Shown piece by piece: positions 55,771 through 64,000 of a stretch of DNA of 64,000 nt. The translations under genes and the position numbers were made by a program. The first letter of the stretch is position 1. Every line of letters begins with the position of its first letter. The notes under the pieces are model-generated. The model ran no database searches and was not told the origin of the DNA. It saw nothing but the letters and a program-made list of their open reading frames with translations. This DNA comes from Microbulbifer sediminum (GTDB lineage Bacteria > Pseudomonadota > Gammaproteobacteria > Pseudomonadales > Cellvibrionaceae): positions 186,001-250,000 of the forward strand of contig NZ_JAJSAP010000004.1 in NCBI RefSeq assembly GCF_021729035.1. Direction: 5' to 3'.

Positions 55771-58700
55771 TCAGACCTCTACTTCCGCATCGCCGTGCAC
55801 AACTACCTGCTTGTCGATCTCGGGGTCACCGCGCTCACCGGCCAGCAGGCGGTCGGCCCGGCGCAGGTTCTCCAGCCGGCGCTCCCGCAGCTCTTCCTCA
55901 GCCTGCAGGGTGTCGAGGGCGCGATGCTTCAGCTTGAAGTCCTCCAGCAGCGGGTGGGTGCCGGGCAGCGCCTCGATAAACAGCTCGCCGGAGGGCACGA
56001 TGACCAACTGGCCCTTACGGTCAAGGTTGGCCATGGCCTCTTCCAGTGCCTTCCGCATCCCGGGGCTGAGCACCGGGCGTGGAATATCGAGTGAGGCATT
56101 CCGCAGGCGGCATTCGGCGAGACTGGCAATATCGAACGGATCGAACAGCTCCCCCACATGGTCGGGGTCCCGCACTCCCTGCTCATCGTCCAGGTAACCC
56201 TGCATCATATAGGTGGTAAGGGCATTGGACTCGCGCATCGGGAAGATCGCGTAGTTGCCCTTGAAACCCAGCAGGTTGTCCACGTCGGCCACCTCGTAAA
56301 GCGGACGCTCTTCCCCCATGCGGGGCAACGGGCACTTGATCTCCAGCTCCTCGCGCTCGATGGGCTCGCCATTTTCCCCCAAGCCCACAAGACGCTTGCC
56401 GCGGCGACGTACGGTGCAGGGACCGCTGGCTTCGGGCTCGCGGATGGGCAGGTCGTACAGTTCGAAGAAGCGCTGGTCGGGCGGCATGTGCACCCAGATG
56501 GCCTGCATGTAGTAGAGGATGTTCTGCTTGATATGCATGCGCAGCTGGTCGATGGCCGTGCGGCGGTTCTGGCGCTCGCGCAGGGCGGACACGTAGCGGC
56601 GGGTGGTTTCCTGCACCGAGGCGAGAGAGCCGGACAGCTGGCCCTGCATTTCGGCCAGGTCGGATTCCAGCCACTCCAGCGTCCGGACCGCGGACTCGGT
56701 GCGCGCTGCATAGGTGGCGTCCTCGTTCTCTCCGCCAAAAAGCGCCTCCAGCCCCTTCTCGATAAGACCCTCGCTGCCCTGCGGCGCCGTCTTGTACCAG
56801 GTGAGGATGTCTCGGGCGTTGCGCCGGGCATCGCTGGCAGAGGCGAGATCACCCTTGAGCTCACGCAGTGCGGACATTTCCTCTTCCCATTGCGCCTGCA
56901 GCACACTCACGCCCAGCTCGTCGCCGGAGAAGGTTTCGGTGAGGTAGTCCAGCGCCGGCACCAGGTCTTTATCCAGGAGTACCCGCCGCAGCACCCATTC
57001 GTGGGCCAGCAGCCAGTCCTCGTCTATTTCGTGGGGCCTGGGCATGTCCATGGCCACCATGATCACCGGCTGAACGCCGTGTAACTGCTCACTGACCCAG
57101 TACTGGCGCTGCAGCTCGTAGAACAGGTAGGTGACGGTCAGCTCGCTGTTGGGGTTGCTGAGCTCACCGGTTTCCTCCATCAGCGACTCTGTGCTTTCCT
57201 CGCTGGAAATCTCGATGGTGCGCTCGTTGCGGTATTCGGTCGCCGCACGACGCACGGCCTCGCGGAAGTCCCGCTTGGTGCTGGCCGACTCCCGCGACTG
57301 CTGGCCACTGAACTGGATGGACTGGCTCAGGCCACCCTCGCCCACCTGGGGAATCTTGAGTTTCAGCGAGCCCGATGTGGTCATGTCGAAATTGGTGGCG
57401 AAGCTGGCCCGCTCGACGATTTCCGCATCGGCGCGCCGTTTATGCTCGCTTTCACGGGTCTGCGAGGACATCGCCTTGCGAACCTCCTTCTCGGCTCGGC
57501 TCTGCTGGATATTGCGGCGCTTCTTGTAGGATCTTTTCTCGCCCGGTGCCAGCGGGATCGTCGCTACCAGGTCTCCGGCCTGGTAGGCCTGGGGTTCCCA
57601 CTTCTGGCGATAGGTGGTCATCAGGCCGAAGTTATAGGTGTGGGGCTTGAACACGTCGAAGCGATACCCCTCCTTGAGGCGCTTGTCGATACCGGCGATC
57701 AGGCGGTTGAGACGCCCGAGTTTTGGGCCGCGGTCTTGATCGTCCTCATTGCCCCCAAACAAGACAGCAAGAGGTTTCCAGCTGCGGGCCTTGCCGCGAA
57801 CCTCACTTACCAGGTCCTGCAGGTCATTCAACTCACTCAGGTCCCGCGGACGATCCAGCCCGTAATCCTCCGCTACTTGGACAGCCTCCTGGTAGAGTTC
57901 AGCCATTTCGTCGGCGAGTCCCGAGTCGACCATCGAGGTCCAGGTATTCTCGAACGCGATCTGCAGGGAGTGGAAATCGTGATAGGCGGTCTCGTCGGCC
58001 GGGCCGCCCGAGAGCGAGGTGTTAAGGTTGCGGGTAACAGCCTGGGCATCGGGCCTGTTCCCCAGGTTGAAGGGCTCGCTGCCAAGGGCAGCCAGGATCT
58101 GGTGCCGGAGCTCCTCCTGTGGTGTGGCATTTCCCGAATTGGCCGTGTTTTCCGGCGTGTGGCGGGCCCCAGCGCCCGAACCAGCGTCCGTCAGGCTGAA
58201 TGTTTTCTGGTGAAGCAGGCTTTTTGCCTTGCAGTCGCGGCGCGGATCCCTGAAGCGGGTGGCCCCACCCACCAGGCCCTGGTTACGCAGGTAATCGCTA
58301 AGCCTGCCAGGGTCAATTGAATCCGGCAGATTGATCAGGCTGCCCTGGGCGTCGAACTCAAAGCGGTCGTCAAGTTTAGCCAGCCGCTCAGGATCGATGC
58401 CCACGCTGACACCCGAGACCTGGCCGTCCACTTTTCCGAGACGCTCCATGCCCGATGCCACGCGCTTGTCATTCAACTCGCGCACGTCCCCACTCGGGGA
58501 AACGAACAGGCGATCAAACACAGGGCGCTGGATCATCATTTTATCGAGTGCGAATTGCCTGCCCTTGTTGATCCATTCCACATGTCGCGCGAGCAGGTTT
58601 TTTCTCGAGATCTTCGGCACCACTTGCGCCTGCTCACTGAGCAGGGACAGCTTCATGGCTTGCATACCGCTCTCGGCAACTGACAATTCAGTCGCCGGTA

Positions 58701-59013
58701 TGCGAATCACAAAATTCTGGTTTCCGCTTGAATACGGATCGGGGCACTCCTGGGAGTAAAGTACTTCACCCTCTGTACCGCCTTTACCGGACACGGCCGG
58801 CGAGTGTACCGCCAGGTGCCACGGGTCTTCTGAAGCGGCGGCATATTTTTTATCGAGCGCCAACTGGATGGCGAACTGACCATTGTCACCGGAAACAGCA
58901 GAAGCAACCCGGTTCGCCCCCTTTAATGTACCCGGCCGGTATAGCCCGATGACCAGCCCTTCCAGGGGCTTGTTTGTTTCATGTGCGATTAACTTACCGT
59001 CAATTGAATACAT
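55771..59013 (-). CDS. Large protein of unknown family (1080 aa)
   Basis: I do not recognise this protein. Residues 1-110 look like a transthyretin/carboxypeptidase-regulatory-like beta domain (GKLIAHETNKPLEGLVIGLY, GDNGQFAIQL). Residues 300-450 and 500-620 are largely helical and charged, with a basic patch GEKRSYKKRRNIQQSR (491-506). A well-ordered block at 624-700 contains ELTVTYLFYELQRQYWVSEQ and MVAMDMPRPHEIDEDWLLAH. Residues 705-830 are predicted coiled coil, followed by LYDLPIREPE and a C-terminal block GQLVIVPSGELFIEALPGTH with a charged helix. No signal peptide or membrane helix, so it is cytosolic or exported by an unknown route. It precedes the 797-aa gene on the same strand. Confidence 0.7.
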   Translation of the reverse strand: MYSIDGKLIAHETNKPLEGLVIGLYRPGTLKGANRVASAVSGDNGQFAIQLALDKKYAAASEDPWHLAVHSPAVSGKGGTEGEVLYSQECPDPYSSGNQNFVIRIPATELSVAESGMQAMKLSLLSEQAQVVPKISRKNLLARHVEWINKGRQFALDKMMIQRPVFDRLFVSPSGDVRELNDKRVASGMERLGKVDGQVSGVSVGIDPERLAKLDDRFEFDAQGSLINLPDSIDPGRLSDYLRNQGLVGGATRFRDPRRDCKAKSLLHQKTFSLTDAGSGAGARHTPENTANSGNATPQEELRHQILAALGSEPFNLGNRPDAQAVTRNLNTSLSGGPADETAYHDFHSLQIAFENTWTSMVDSGLADEMAELYQEAVQVAEDYGLDRPRDLSELNDLQDLVSEVRGKARSWKPLAVLFGGNEDDQDRGPKLGRLNRLIAGIDKRLKEGYRFDVFKPHTYNFGLMTTYRQKWEPQAYQAGDLVATIPLAPGEKRSYKKRRNIQQSRAEKEVRKAMSSQTRESEHKRRADAEIVERASFATNFDMTTSGSLKLKIPQVGEGGLSQSIQFSGQQSRESASTKRDFREAVRRAATEYRNERTIEISSEESTESLMEETGELSNPNSELTVTYLFYELQRQYWVSEQLHGVQPVIMVAMDMPRPHEIDEDWLLAHEWVLRRVLLDKDLVPALDYLTETFSGDELGVSVLQAQWEEEMSALRELKGDLASASDARRNARDILTWYKTAPQGSEGLIEKGLEALFGGENEDATYAARTESAVRTLEWLESDLAEMQGQLSGSLASVQETTRRYVSALRERQNRRTAIDQLRMHIKQNILYYMQAIWVHMPPDQRFFELYDLPIREPEASGPCTVRRRGKRLVGLGENGEPIEREELEIKCPLPRMGEERPLYEVADVDNLLGFKGNYAIFPMRESNALTTYMMQGYLDDEQGVRDPDHVGELFDPFDIASLAECRLRNASLDIPRPVLSPGMRKALEEAMANLDRKGQLVIVPSGELFIEALPGTHPLLEDFKLKHRALDTLQAEEELRERRLENLRRADRLLAGERGDPEIDKQVVVHGDAEVEV

Positions 59014-59832
59014 AAGCTTCCCTTCTTATTGATATCCACGCTTGCAGTCGTATCCCGAGTCCCCGGTCACGCAACCTATGATCGCTTTCGACGAAACGGA
59101 TAGACAGGACCAAGTCTTCATCGTCGACCCTGTTACACGAACAATTTGCTGCGTTCACGAAGAGGGCTGGTGCCAGTCTCAATGATCCCCTTTTTCCTTT
59201 TCAATGGTTTGTAATCTAACGTAATGACTTCGGCGCGTATCACTTCCAGTTTCAGCGGGATACACACCTTTAAAGCGCTTGCGGAATGTCATCCGGGTTA
59301 GAAAAAACAGCTGTTTCCGGGAACCAGGGGAACTCTGTTCGAGAGCAGGCGAAAATAAGTAGGGGGAATATCAGGGAGCGGGGCACTTACTTTATCCATC
59401 TTGTCTGGCGCTGTTTTCTCCGAAACCTCCCGGTTGCGCAGACTCCGGGACGCCAATAGTCGCGCGCCCGCGGAGAAAGTATCCCGAGGCTATCGCGTAT
59501 AGAGGTATCCGCCGGCGGTTGGCGACAGGGGAGGGTTTTACAGATGGTTTCGGTTGCTTCGGGGCCAGCAGGCTACAAGGAGGGACACATTCTGACCTAT
59601 TGCACTGGCTTTCCCGTCCCGCGCAGTCATTTGGATGGAGGTTACGGCTCGACGCTCCGAACGTGGGAGCAAGCTCTGGAAGTGAAATGATTTGCGGGCG
59701 CAGCCTGGCCAGTCCTGCACTTTCCCGGGTCCGGCCACATGCGGGCTCGCGCGTGCGAAAGTCCTGCGTCGCCTGAAATACGGCGCATATGAACCGAGAG
59801 CCAAACCTCCATCCCCCAGCGACAACGGATAC
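59014..59832. other. Long intergenic region upstream of the 1080-aa gene
   Basis: No convincing gene in about 820 bp; short frames here lack family resemblance. It should contain the promoter of the two large unknown genes (minus strand), but no boxes are assigned. Confidence 0.5.
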
Positions 59833-59868
59833 AAAAAAGGCCGCATCCTTTCGGATGCGGCCTTTTTT
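59833..59868 (-). terminator. Rho-independent terminator, bidirectional
   Basis: AAAAAAGGCCGCATCC pairs with GGATGCGGCCTTTTTT around a 4-nt loop, with T-runs on both strands. On the minus strand it lies directly after the tRNA-Ala remnant. Confidence 0.9.
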
Positions 59869-59873
59869 GTATT

Positions 59874-59920
59874 TGGTGGAGCTAAGGCTGGGCGCCCCCG
59901 CGGCATCAAACCGCTTTCAG
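59874..59920 (-). pseudogene. Decayed tRNA-Ala 3' half
   Basis: On the minus strand the segment reads AGCGGTTTGATGCCGC, a near copy of the intact tRNA T-arm AGCGGTTCGATCCCGC, then a roughly 14-nt GC-rich insertion, then CTTAGCTCCACCA identical to the intact tRNA 3' end. The 5' half is not recognisable. Like the intact copy it is followed by its own terminator, so it looks like a former tandem tRNA-Ala gene. Confidence 0.65.
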
Positions 59921-59949
59921 CGGTTCGGTCTCTCAGGGTCAGGCCAAAT

Positions 59950-59979
59950 AAAAAACCCCCGCACCTCTCGGTGCGGGGG
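59950..59979 (-). terminator. Rho-independent terminator of tRNA-Ala
   Basis: CCCCCGCACC pairs with GGTGCGGGGG around TCTC; on the minus strand the stem is followed by TTTTTT (59955-59950). It begins 9 bp after the tRNA CCA end. Confidence 0.9.
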
Positions 59980-59987
59980 TCTTTATT

Positions 59988-60063
59988 TGGTGGAGCTAAG
60001 CGGGATCGAACCGCTGACCTCAACACTGCCAGTGTTGCGCTCTCCCAGCTGAGCTATAGCCCC
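59988..60063 (-). tRNA. tRNA-Ala (anticodon GGC)
   Basis: The 76-nt minus-strand sequence folds as a cloverleaf: acceptor GGGGCTA/TAGCTCC with the G3-U70 alanine identity pair, D-arm with AGCTGGGAGAGC, anticodon stem CAACA/TGTTG with loop CTGGCAG (anticodon GGC), T-arm with GGTTCGATCC, and an encoded CCA. It lies downstream of gltX on the same strand, as tRNA-Ala(GGC) genes neighbour gltX in E. coli. Confidence 0.97.
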
Positions 60064-60241
60064 AAATTGGGTTGCCTTCGTTTGAGTTTCCCCTGAAAGC
60101 GAGGCGCATTTTAACAGCGCGCCGGCGCCTGTCAACAAGAAAAACAACTTTTTAATCAATCAGTTACGACCGGGGCGTCGCGACTGGTTCCCGGCCGCCC
60201 CGCCAGGGGCACCGGGACCGGCCCGGTTTGCCCCCGGAGGC

Positions 60242-61717
60242 TTACGCCAGGCTGGCATACTCCTTTTCCCAGCGCTTCAGCACCTTCTTGCCGGCACCCC
60301 CAAGGACGTCCACGGCCTGGCGCAGGCGTGCGCGGCTGAGATCGGGGCCCAGCAGGACCATGGCATCCATGACCGAGAAGGAGGCTGTGGTACCGCTAAT
60401 GGCCACGAACAGCGGCGCGTTGAAGTCCTTGAGCTTGATGTCCATGGACTGGGACAGCGCCTTCACGGCCTGGAAGATGCTGTCGCGATCCCAGGTGCGC
60501 AGGGCTTCCAGGCGCCACAGGGCGAATTGCAGCAGCTTCTTCTGCTCGTCCAGCTCCAGCTTGTTGCCACTGAAGCTCGCCTCGGTGAGGGGCAGCTGGC
60601 CGGAGGCCAGGAAGCTGACCAGGGGGGCGAAGTCGCCGAAGGTCTCCATGCGCTCCTTGGCGTGGGGCAGGACCTTGAGCAGGTTGTCGCGGTTGAACAT
60701 CCACTGCTGCAGCCGGTCTGCCAGCTGTTCGTTTTCCAGCTCGCGGATCCACAGGCCGTTGAGCCAGGACAGCTTCTCCACATCGAACACCGGGCCGCCC
60801 AGCGAAACGCGCATGATGTCGAAGTGCTCCAGCATCTCGGCCAGGGTGAACTTCTCGCTTTCGTCCGGCATGGACCAGCCCATGCGGCCCAGGTAGTTCA
60901 GCAGGGCCTCGGGCATAAAGCCGGCACGCTGGTAGTAGAGGATGGACGTGGGGTTCTTGCGCTTGGATAGCTTGGTCTTGTCCGGGTTGCGCAGCAGCGG
61001 CAGGTGGCAGAGCACCGGCATATCCCAGCCGAAGTATTCGTACAGCAGCTTGTGCTTGGGAGCGGAGTTGATCCACTCCTCGCCGCGCAGCACGTGGGTG
61101 ATCTCCATCAGGTGATCGTCCACCACATTGGCCAGGTGGTAAGTGGGCATGCCGTCGGACTTGAGCAGGATCTGCGCGTCCACCTGGGCCCAGTCGATCT
61201 CGATAGGGCCGCGCAGCAGGTCTTCCACCACGCAGGTGCCGCTTTCCGGTACGTTCATGCGCACCACATAGGGCGCGCCGGCCGCGCGGCGCTTCTCGAC
61301 TTCCTCGTCCGGCAGGGCCAGGTCGCTGGGCTTCAGCGCGGTGCGGCCGGCCTCGCGCAGTTCCTCGCGCAGCTGTTCCAGCTCGTCGGCTGTGCGGTAG
61401 CAGTGGAAGGCGTGGCCTTTCTCGACCAGCTCGTCACAGTACTTTTTATAGACATCGCCGCGCTCGCTCTGGCGGTACGGGCCGTGCGGGCCACCCACGT
61501 CCGGGCCCTCGTCCCAGTCCAGCCCCAGCCACCGCAGGCTGTCGAGGATGGCCTGCTCCGATTCCGGGGTACTGCGCTGCTGGTCGGTATCCTCGATGCG
61601 CAGCACAAACTTGCCACCCTGGGCGCGGGCGAAGCACTGGTTGAACAGGGCAATGTAGGCCGTGCCTACATGGGGGTCGCCGGTGGGCGACGGGGCGATA
61701 CGGGTTCTTACGGTCAT
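60242..61717 (-). CDS. gltX: Glutamate-tRNA ligase
   Basis: GltX (491 aa) is a class I synthetase charging tRNA(Glu). The HIGH-type motif is [14 protein letters not shown] (residues 8-21) and the KMSKS-type motif is [13 protein letters not shown] mid-protein. It opens [15 protein letters not shown]. With gatCAB at the other end of the window, a GltX that also charges tRNA(Gln) would fit the indirect route to Gln-tRNA, but discrimination cannot be read here. tRNA-Ala follows 178 bp downstream. Confidence 0.96.
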   Translation of the reverse strand: MTVRTRIAPSPTGDPHVGTAYIALFNQCFARAQGGKFVLRIEDTDQQRSTPESEQAILDSLRWLGLDWDEGPDVGGPHGPYRQSERGDVYKKYCDELVEKGHAFHCYRTADELEQLREELREAGRTALKPSDLALPDEEVEKRRAAGAPYVVRMNVPESGTCVVEDLLRGPIEIDWAQVDAQILLKSDGMPTYHLANVVDDHLMEITHVLRGEEWINSAPKHKLLYEYFGWDMPVLCHLPLLRNPDKTKLSKRKNPTSILYYQRAGFMPEALLNYLGRMGWSMPDESEKFTLAEMLEHFDIMRVSLGGPVFDVEKLSWLNGLWIRELENEQLADRLQQWMFNRDNLLKVLPHAKERMETFGDFAPLVSFLASGQLPLTEASFSGNKLELDEQKKLLQFALWRLEALRTWDRDSIFQAVKALSQSMDIKLKDFNAPLFVAISGTTASFSVMDAMVLLGPDLSRARLRQAVDVLGGAGKKVLKRWEKEYASLA

Positions 61718-61862
61718 GACTAACCTGGTTGTGAACGGGTGTATTGAAGGCGCGGCATTATATCGCCACGGGGCGCGGGGGCACAGTCATGTGGCATAAC
61801 CTGTACAAACTGACAGATCGATCAAAATAACTCCAAAAAGTGCAAAAAGGGCCCGCAAAAAG

Positions 61863-61878
61863 CGTGACTAGCGTCACA
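61863..61878. promoter_or_regulatory. CRP-like palindrome in the pilin promoter
   Basis: CGTGA-CTAGCG-TCACA fits the CRP/Vfr consensus TGTGA-N6-TCACA with one mismatch. It overlaps a possible -35 (GTGACT, 61864-61869), 16 bp before a possible -10 TATTAT (61886-61891). Overlap with the -35 would suit repression better than activation. Confidence 0.4.
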
Positions 61879-62002
61879 AAAAAAGTATTATTGCCGCGAA
61901 AACCGGGGGGATACGACGCCCGTACCCAATAACCGGTAGCAGCCACAAAAGCTGGCCTGATAACAACCCAACAACGACCTGTTCTATTTAAGGGGAAAAT
62001 CC

Positions 62003-62527
62003 ATGCACTCAACCCTGCGCAGTGCCCTCGCGGGCCTGATTCTCGCCGTTCCCGGTGTCGTCATTGCGGCTGGAGAAACCGACTTCAAGGATATCCAGGT
62101 CAACCTGAATATCCCCGAGCGCATCGTCGTCGACCAGCTCGACAATATCGACCTGTCCGCAGTTGCAGGTACCGATGCCGCCGGAGCCGATGCGTTCTGT
62201 GTGGGCGGCACCGGTTTTGCCACTTACTCGATCCAGTTCGACAGCAATGCCGGCGGCGCTACTAATGAATTCCTGCTGGCCAATGTTGCCGATACCAGCC
62301 TGACCGTGCCTTACTCTGTCGGCTATAGCAACGATGAGACCGCGACTGACGCCGCATCATTCGCCGACGAGGGGGTGGTACTGCCCGGAAACCTCCGTCG
62401 TGACTTCCGCTGTGGTGCGGGCTACGAGAATGCCAAGCTGTTCGTCAACGTCGCCGCCAACGATTGGCAGAATGCCACTGGCGGTGATTACAGCGACACC
62501 CTGACAGTCACTGTTGTGGCTGAGTAA
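62003..62527 (+). CDS. Pilin-like secreted subunit (SCPU/CS1-type fimbrial family)
   Basis: This 174-aa protein has a signal peptide (to about residue 23, VVIAAGETDF) and a mature beta-rich region with two cysteines (Cys66 in DAFCVGG, Cys137 in FRCGAG) that could form a disulfide. It ends GGDYSDTLTVTVVAE, like spore-coat-U and alternate chaperone-usher subunits. AAGGGGAAAA precedes the ATG. It is followed by a TcfC-like usher, which supports a role as major or minor pilin. No chaperone gene lies between; it may lie beyond the right edge. Confidence 0.8.
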   Translation: MHSTLRSALAGLILAVPGVVIAAGETDFKDIQVNLNIPERIVVDQLDNIDLSAVAGTDAAGADAFCVGGTGFATYSIQFDSNAGGATNEFLLANVADTSLTVPYSVGYSNDETATDAASFADEGVVLPGNLRRDFRCGAGYENAKLFVNVAANDWQNATGGDYSDTLTVTVVAE

Positions 62528-62537
62528 GTGCGCTTCC

Positions 62538-62560
62538 GGCACCGGGTACCGCCCGGTGCC
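62538..62560 (+). terminator. Stem-loop between pilin and usher genes
   Basis: GGCACCGGG pairs with CCCGGTGCC over 9 bp with a 5-nt loop, 10 bp after the pilin stop. No T-run, so partial termination or RNA processing is likely; this would favour pilin over usher expression. Confidence 0.5.
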
Positions 62561-62574
62561 AATGCCCCTCCCCG

Positions 62575-64000
62575 ATGAAGTACCTGATCGTGGCCGCCCT
62601 TCTCACTGCCGCCTGCTACAGCTGTCCGTCTGCAGGTGCGGCCGCGTTCACCCTGGAAACGGCTCCCCCGAAAGGCTTCGACGATCTCACCGGGCCCCAG
62701 CAACTGGTGGCGGACCTGTATTTTGGCGGCCGCATGCTGGGAGCAACGCAGGTGACGGTGACACCAGGCCGCATCCGCTTTGACGAACCTGCCGCAGTGA
62801 TGGCCCTGTTGCCGGAAGCGCTGCCCGCGGAAAAGGTCATTCCGTTGCTGCAGGGGGATCATCCCATCAACGCCTACCGTATCTGTCGCCGGGACCAGGC
62901 AGCCGGCTGCGGTTTCCTGGAGCCGGAGTCCTTCGCGCTGATCTACGATGAGGATCGCTTCCGCGTCGACCTGTTCTTTGCCCGGCACCTGCTGCCCCGC
63001 CGCGCCGCGGTGGAAGATCCCTACCTGCCTGAATCCAGCAGCGACTTCTCATTCGTCCACAGTTTCAGCGGCAGCTGGAGTGGTGTGGAGGGAGACACCA
63101 GCAGCGATACAAGCACAGCCACCCTGCTCGGCCGGTCCATCCTCGGTTTTGGGGAGAGCGGCCTGCACGCCCAGTGGGCCACCGGCAACAAGCGCGGGAC
63201 CGAGCTCTACCAGCTCAACTGGGCGCGCGATTATCGCGGCCGGGCCTGGACGGTGGGCCTGTTGCAGCCGCAACAGGGTTTCAGCAGCTTTGCCGCTGCC
63301 CCTTACCTGTACGGAGTGGAGTACCGCACCTCCTACAACAGCCGCACCGACAACCGCCAGCAACAGGGAGCACCGCTGGAGATCAATATGCCGCTGCGCG
63401 GCCGGGTGGAGGTTTACCGGGATGGCCGGCTGCTGTACAGCGAACTGCTGGAGGCTGGCAACCAGTTGCTGGACACCTCCGGGCTGCCCGGTGGCGCCTA
63501 CGAGGTGGAGGTGCGCACCTACGACGAGAGCGGCCGGCCGCTGGCACAGTTCACCCAGTTTTTTGCCAAGGATGCCCTCCTGCCCGCCCCGGGAGAATGG
63601 CGCTGGAGCCTGCAACTGGGGCGCCCGGCAGAATTGTCGGAAAGCCTGTTCCCGGCAACGGCCGGGGACTACCTGGCGAGTGGCGGGGTGGCCCGGCGCG
63701 TTCATGACAGCGCGGGCATTTTCGCCAGTGCCGCCGCCACTGAAGATGAGCAAGTAGTGGAGATCGGTGCCCGCTGGATCACACCGCTGCTGAGCGTTTC
63801 ACCAAGCGTTATGCAGACTGCGGATGGTCGCCGGGGCCACCGTCTCCGTGCCCAGCTCACCACTCCCTGGTTCCGCCTCAATGCGACCGAGTCTTACCTG
63901 CAGGCCGGGGAACCGGCCGGCTCAACGGAGGAATTTTCCCTGCTCGGCCGGGGATTCCGGCAACGCAGCGCCAGTGCCCAGCGGGAATTCTGGGATGGCC
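62575..64000 (+). CDS. Outer-membrane usher, TcfC/CS1 type (partial, runs off the window)
   Basis: The frame is open from ATG 62575 to the window end (475 codons so far). A signal peptide is present (MKYLIVAALLTAACYSCPSA). The N-terminal domain contains VADLYFGGRMLGATQVTV. The segment RGRVEVYRDGRLLYSELLEA with NQLLDTSGLPGGAYEVEVRT (about 280-315) is the hallmark of the TcfC/CooC usher group, which assembles alternate fimbriae. No clear ribosome-binding site precedes it. The rest of the barrel, the C-terminal domains and probably chaperone and adhesin genes lie beyond 64000. Confidence 0.85.
   Translation, partial: MKYLIVAALLTAACYSCPSAGAAAFTLETAPPKGFDDLTGPQQLVADLYFGGRMLGATQVTVTPGRIRFDEPAAVMALLPEALPAEKVIPLLQGDHPINAYRICRRDQAAGCGFLEPESFALIYDEDRFRVDLFFARHLLPRRAAVEDPYLPESSSDFSFVHSFSGSWSGVEGDTSSDTSTATLLGRSILGFGESGLHAQWATGNKRGTELYQLNWARDYRGRAWTVGLLQPQQGFSSFAAAPYLYGVEYRTSYNSRTDNRQQQGAPLEINMPLRGRVEVYRDGRLLYSELLEAGNQLLDTSGLPGGAYEVEVRTYDESGRPLAQFTQFFAKDALLPAPGEWRWSLQLGRPAELSESLFPATAGDYLASGGVARRVHDSAGIFASAAATEDEQVVEIGARWITPLLSVSPSVMQTADGRRGHRLRAQLTTPWFRLNATESYLQAGEPAGSTEEFSLLGRGFRQRSASAQREFWDG

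Noticed and set aside
59519..59776. Plus-strand 85-codon frame upstream of the tRNA remnant
   Set aside because: No ribosome-binding site and no family resemblance.

Overview
The window looks like chromosome from a marine gammaproteobacterium. Gene content (gatCAB, metE/metR, purU, deaD, gltX beside tRNA-Ala, a PA4642-type small protein, CysZ) and Pseudomonas-type REP palindromes fit that class. Overall style suggests Cellvibrionales/Microbulbifer-like bacteria, but that placement is inference. Most of the sequence is GC-rich; about 36.3-43.8 kb is clearly AT-richer.

Layout. 0.4-20 kb is mostly housekeeping: gatCAB (tRNA-dependent amidotransferase), an acyl-CoA ligase, a secreted amidase, a small PA4642-type protein, CysZ, an MHYT sensor-like membrane protein, a lipoprotein, purU, pepQ, a lone sulfotransferase, divergent metE/metR, cytochrome b561 and deaD. 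20.4-52.3 kb is an all-minus-strand capsule locus of the ABC-transporter-dependent (group 2/3 kps) type. It holds precursor genes ugd and galU; kpsS and kpsC with a phytanoyl-CoA-dioxygenase-like gene between them; a glycosyltransferase; an SLC13 anion transporter; two giant two-domain GT2 glycosyltransferases around a sulfotransferase; a Kdo quartet kdsA-C-B-D; an AT-rich serotype-like segment (sulfotransferase, GT4, a small GWA-domain protein, a third Kps-type transferase); the dTDP-L-rhamnose genes rfbACDB; and the exporter kpsM-T-E-D. These genes would supply UDP-glucuronate, dTDP-rhamnose and CMP-Kdo, build a Kdo linker (KpsS/KpsC), polymerise and probably sulfate the chain, and export it.

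53.2-59.0 kb holds two large proteins (797 and 1080 aa) that I cannot assign to a family. They are the best candidate for an undescribed system. 59.8-61.7 kb has a decayed tRNA-Ala copy, an intact tRNA-Ala(GGC) and gltX. The right edge opens an alternate (CS1/TcfC-like) chaperone-usher fimbrial operon: a pilin-like protein, then an usher cut by the window end.

Regulatory signals include a sigma-54-like promoter with a far-upstream NtrC-type palindrome before kpsMTED, a MetR-like box between metE and metR, and a CRP-like palindrome before the pilin gene. All are visual matches and need testing. No CRISPR array, rRNA, integrase or intact insertion sequence was seen.
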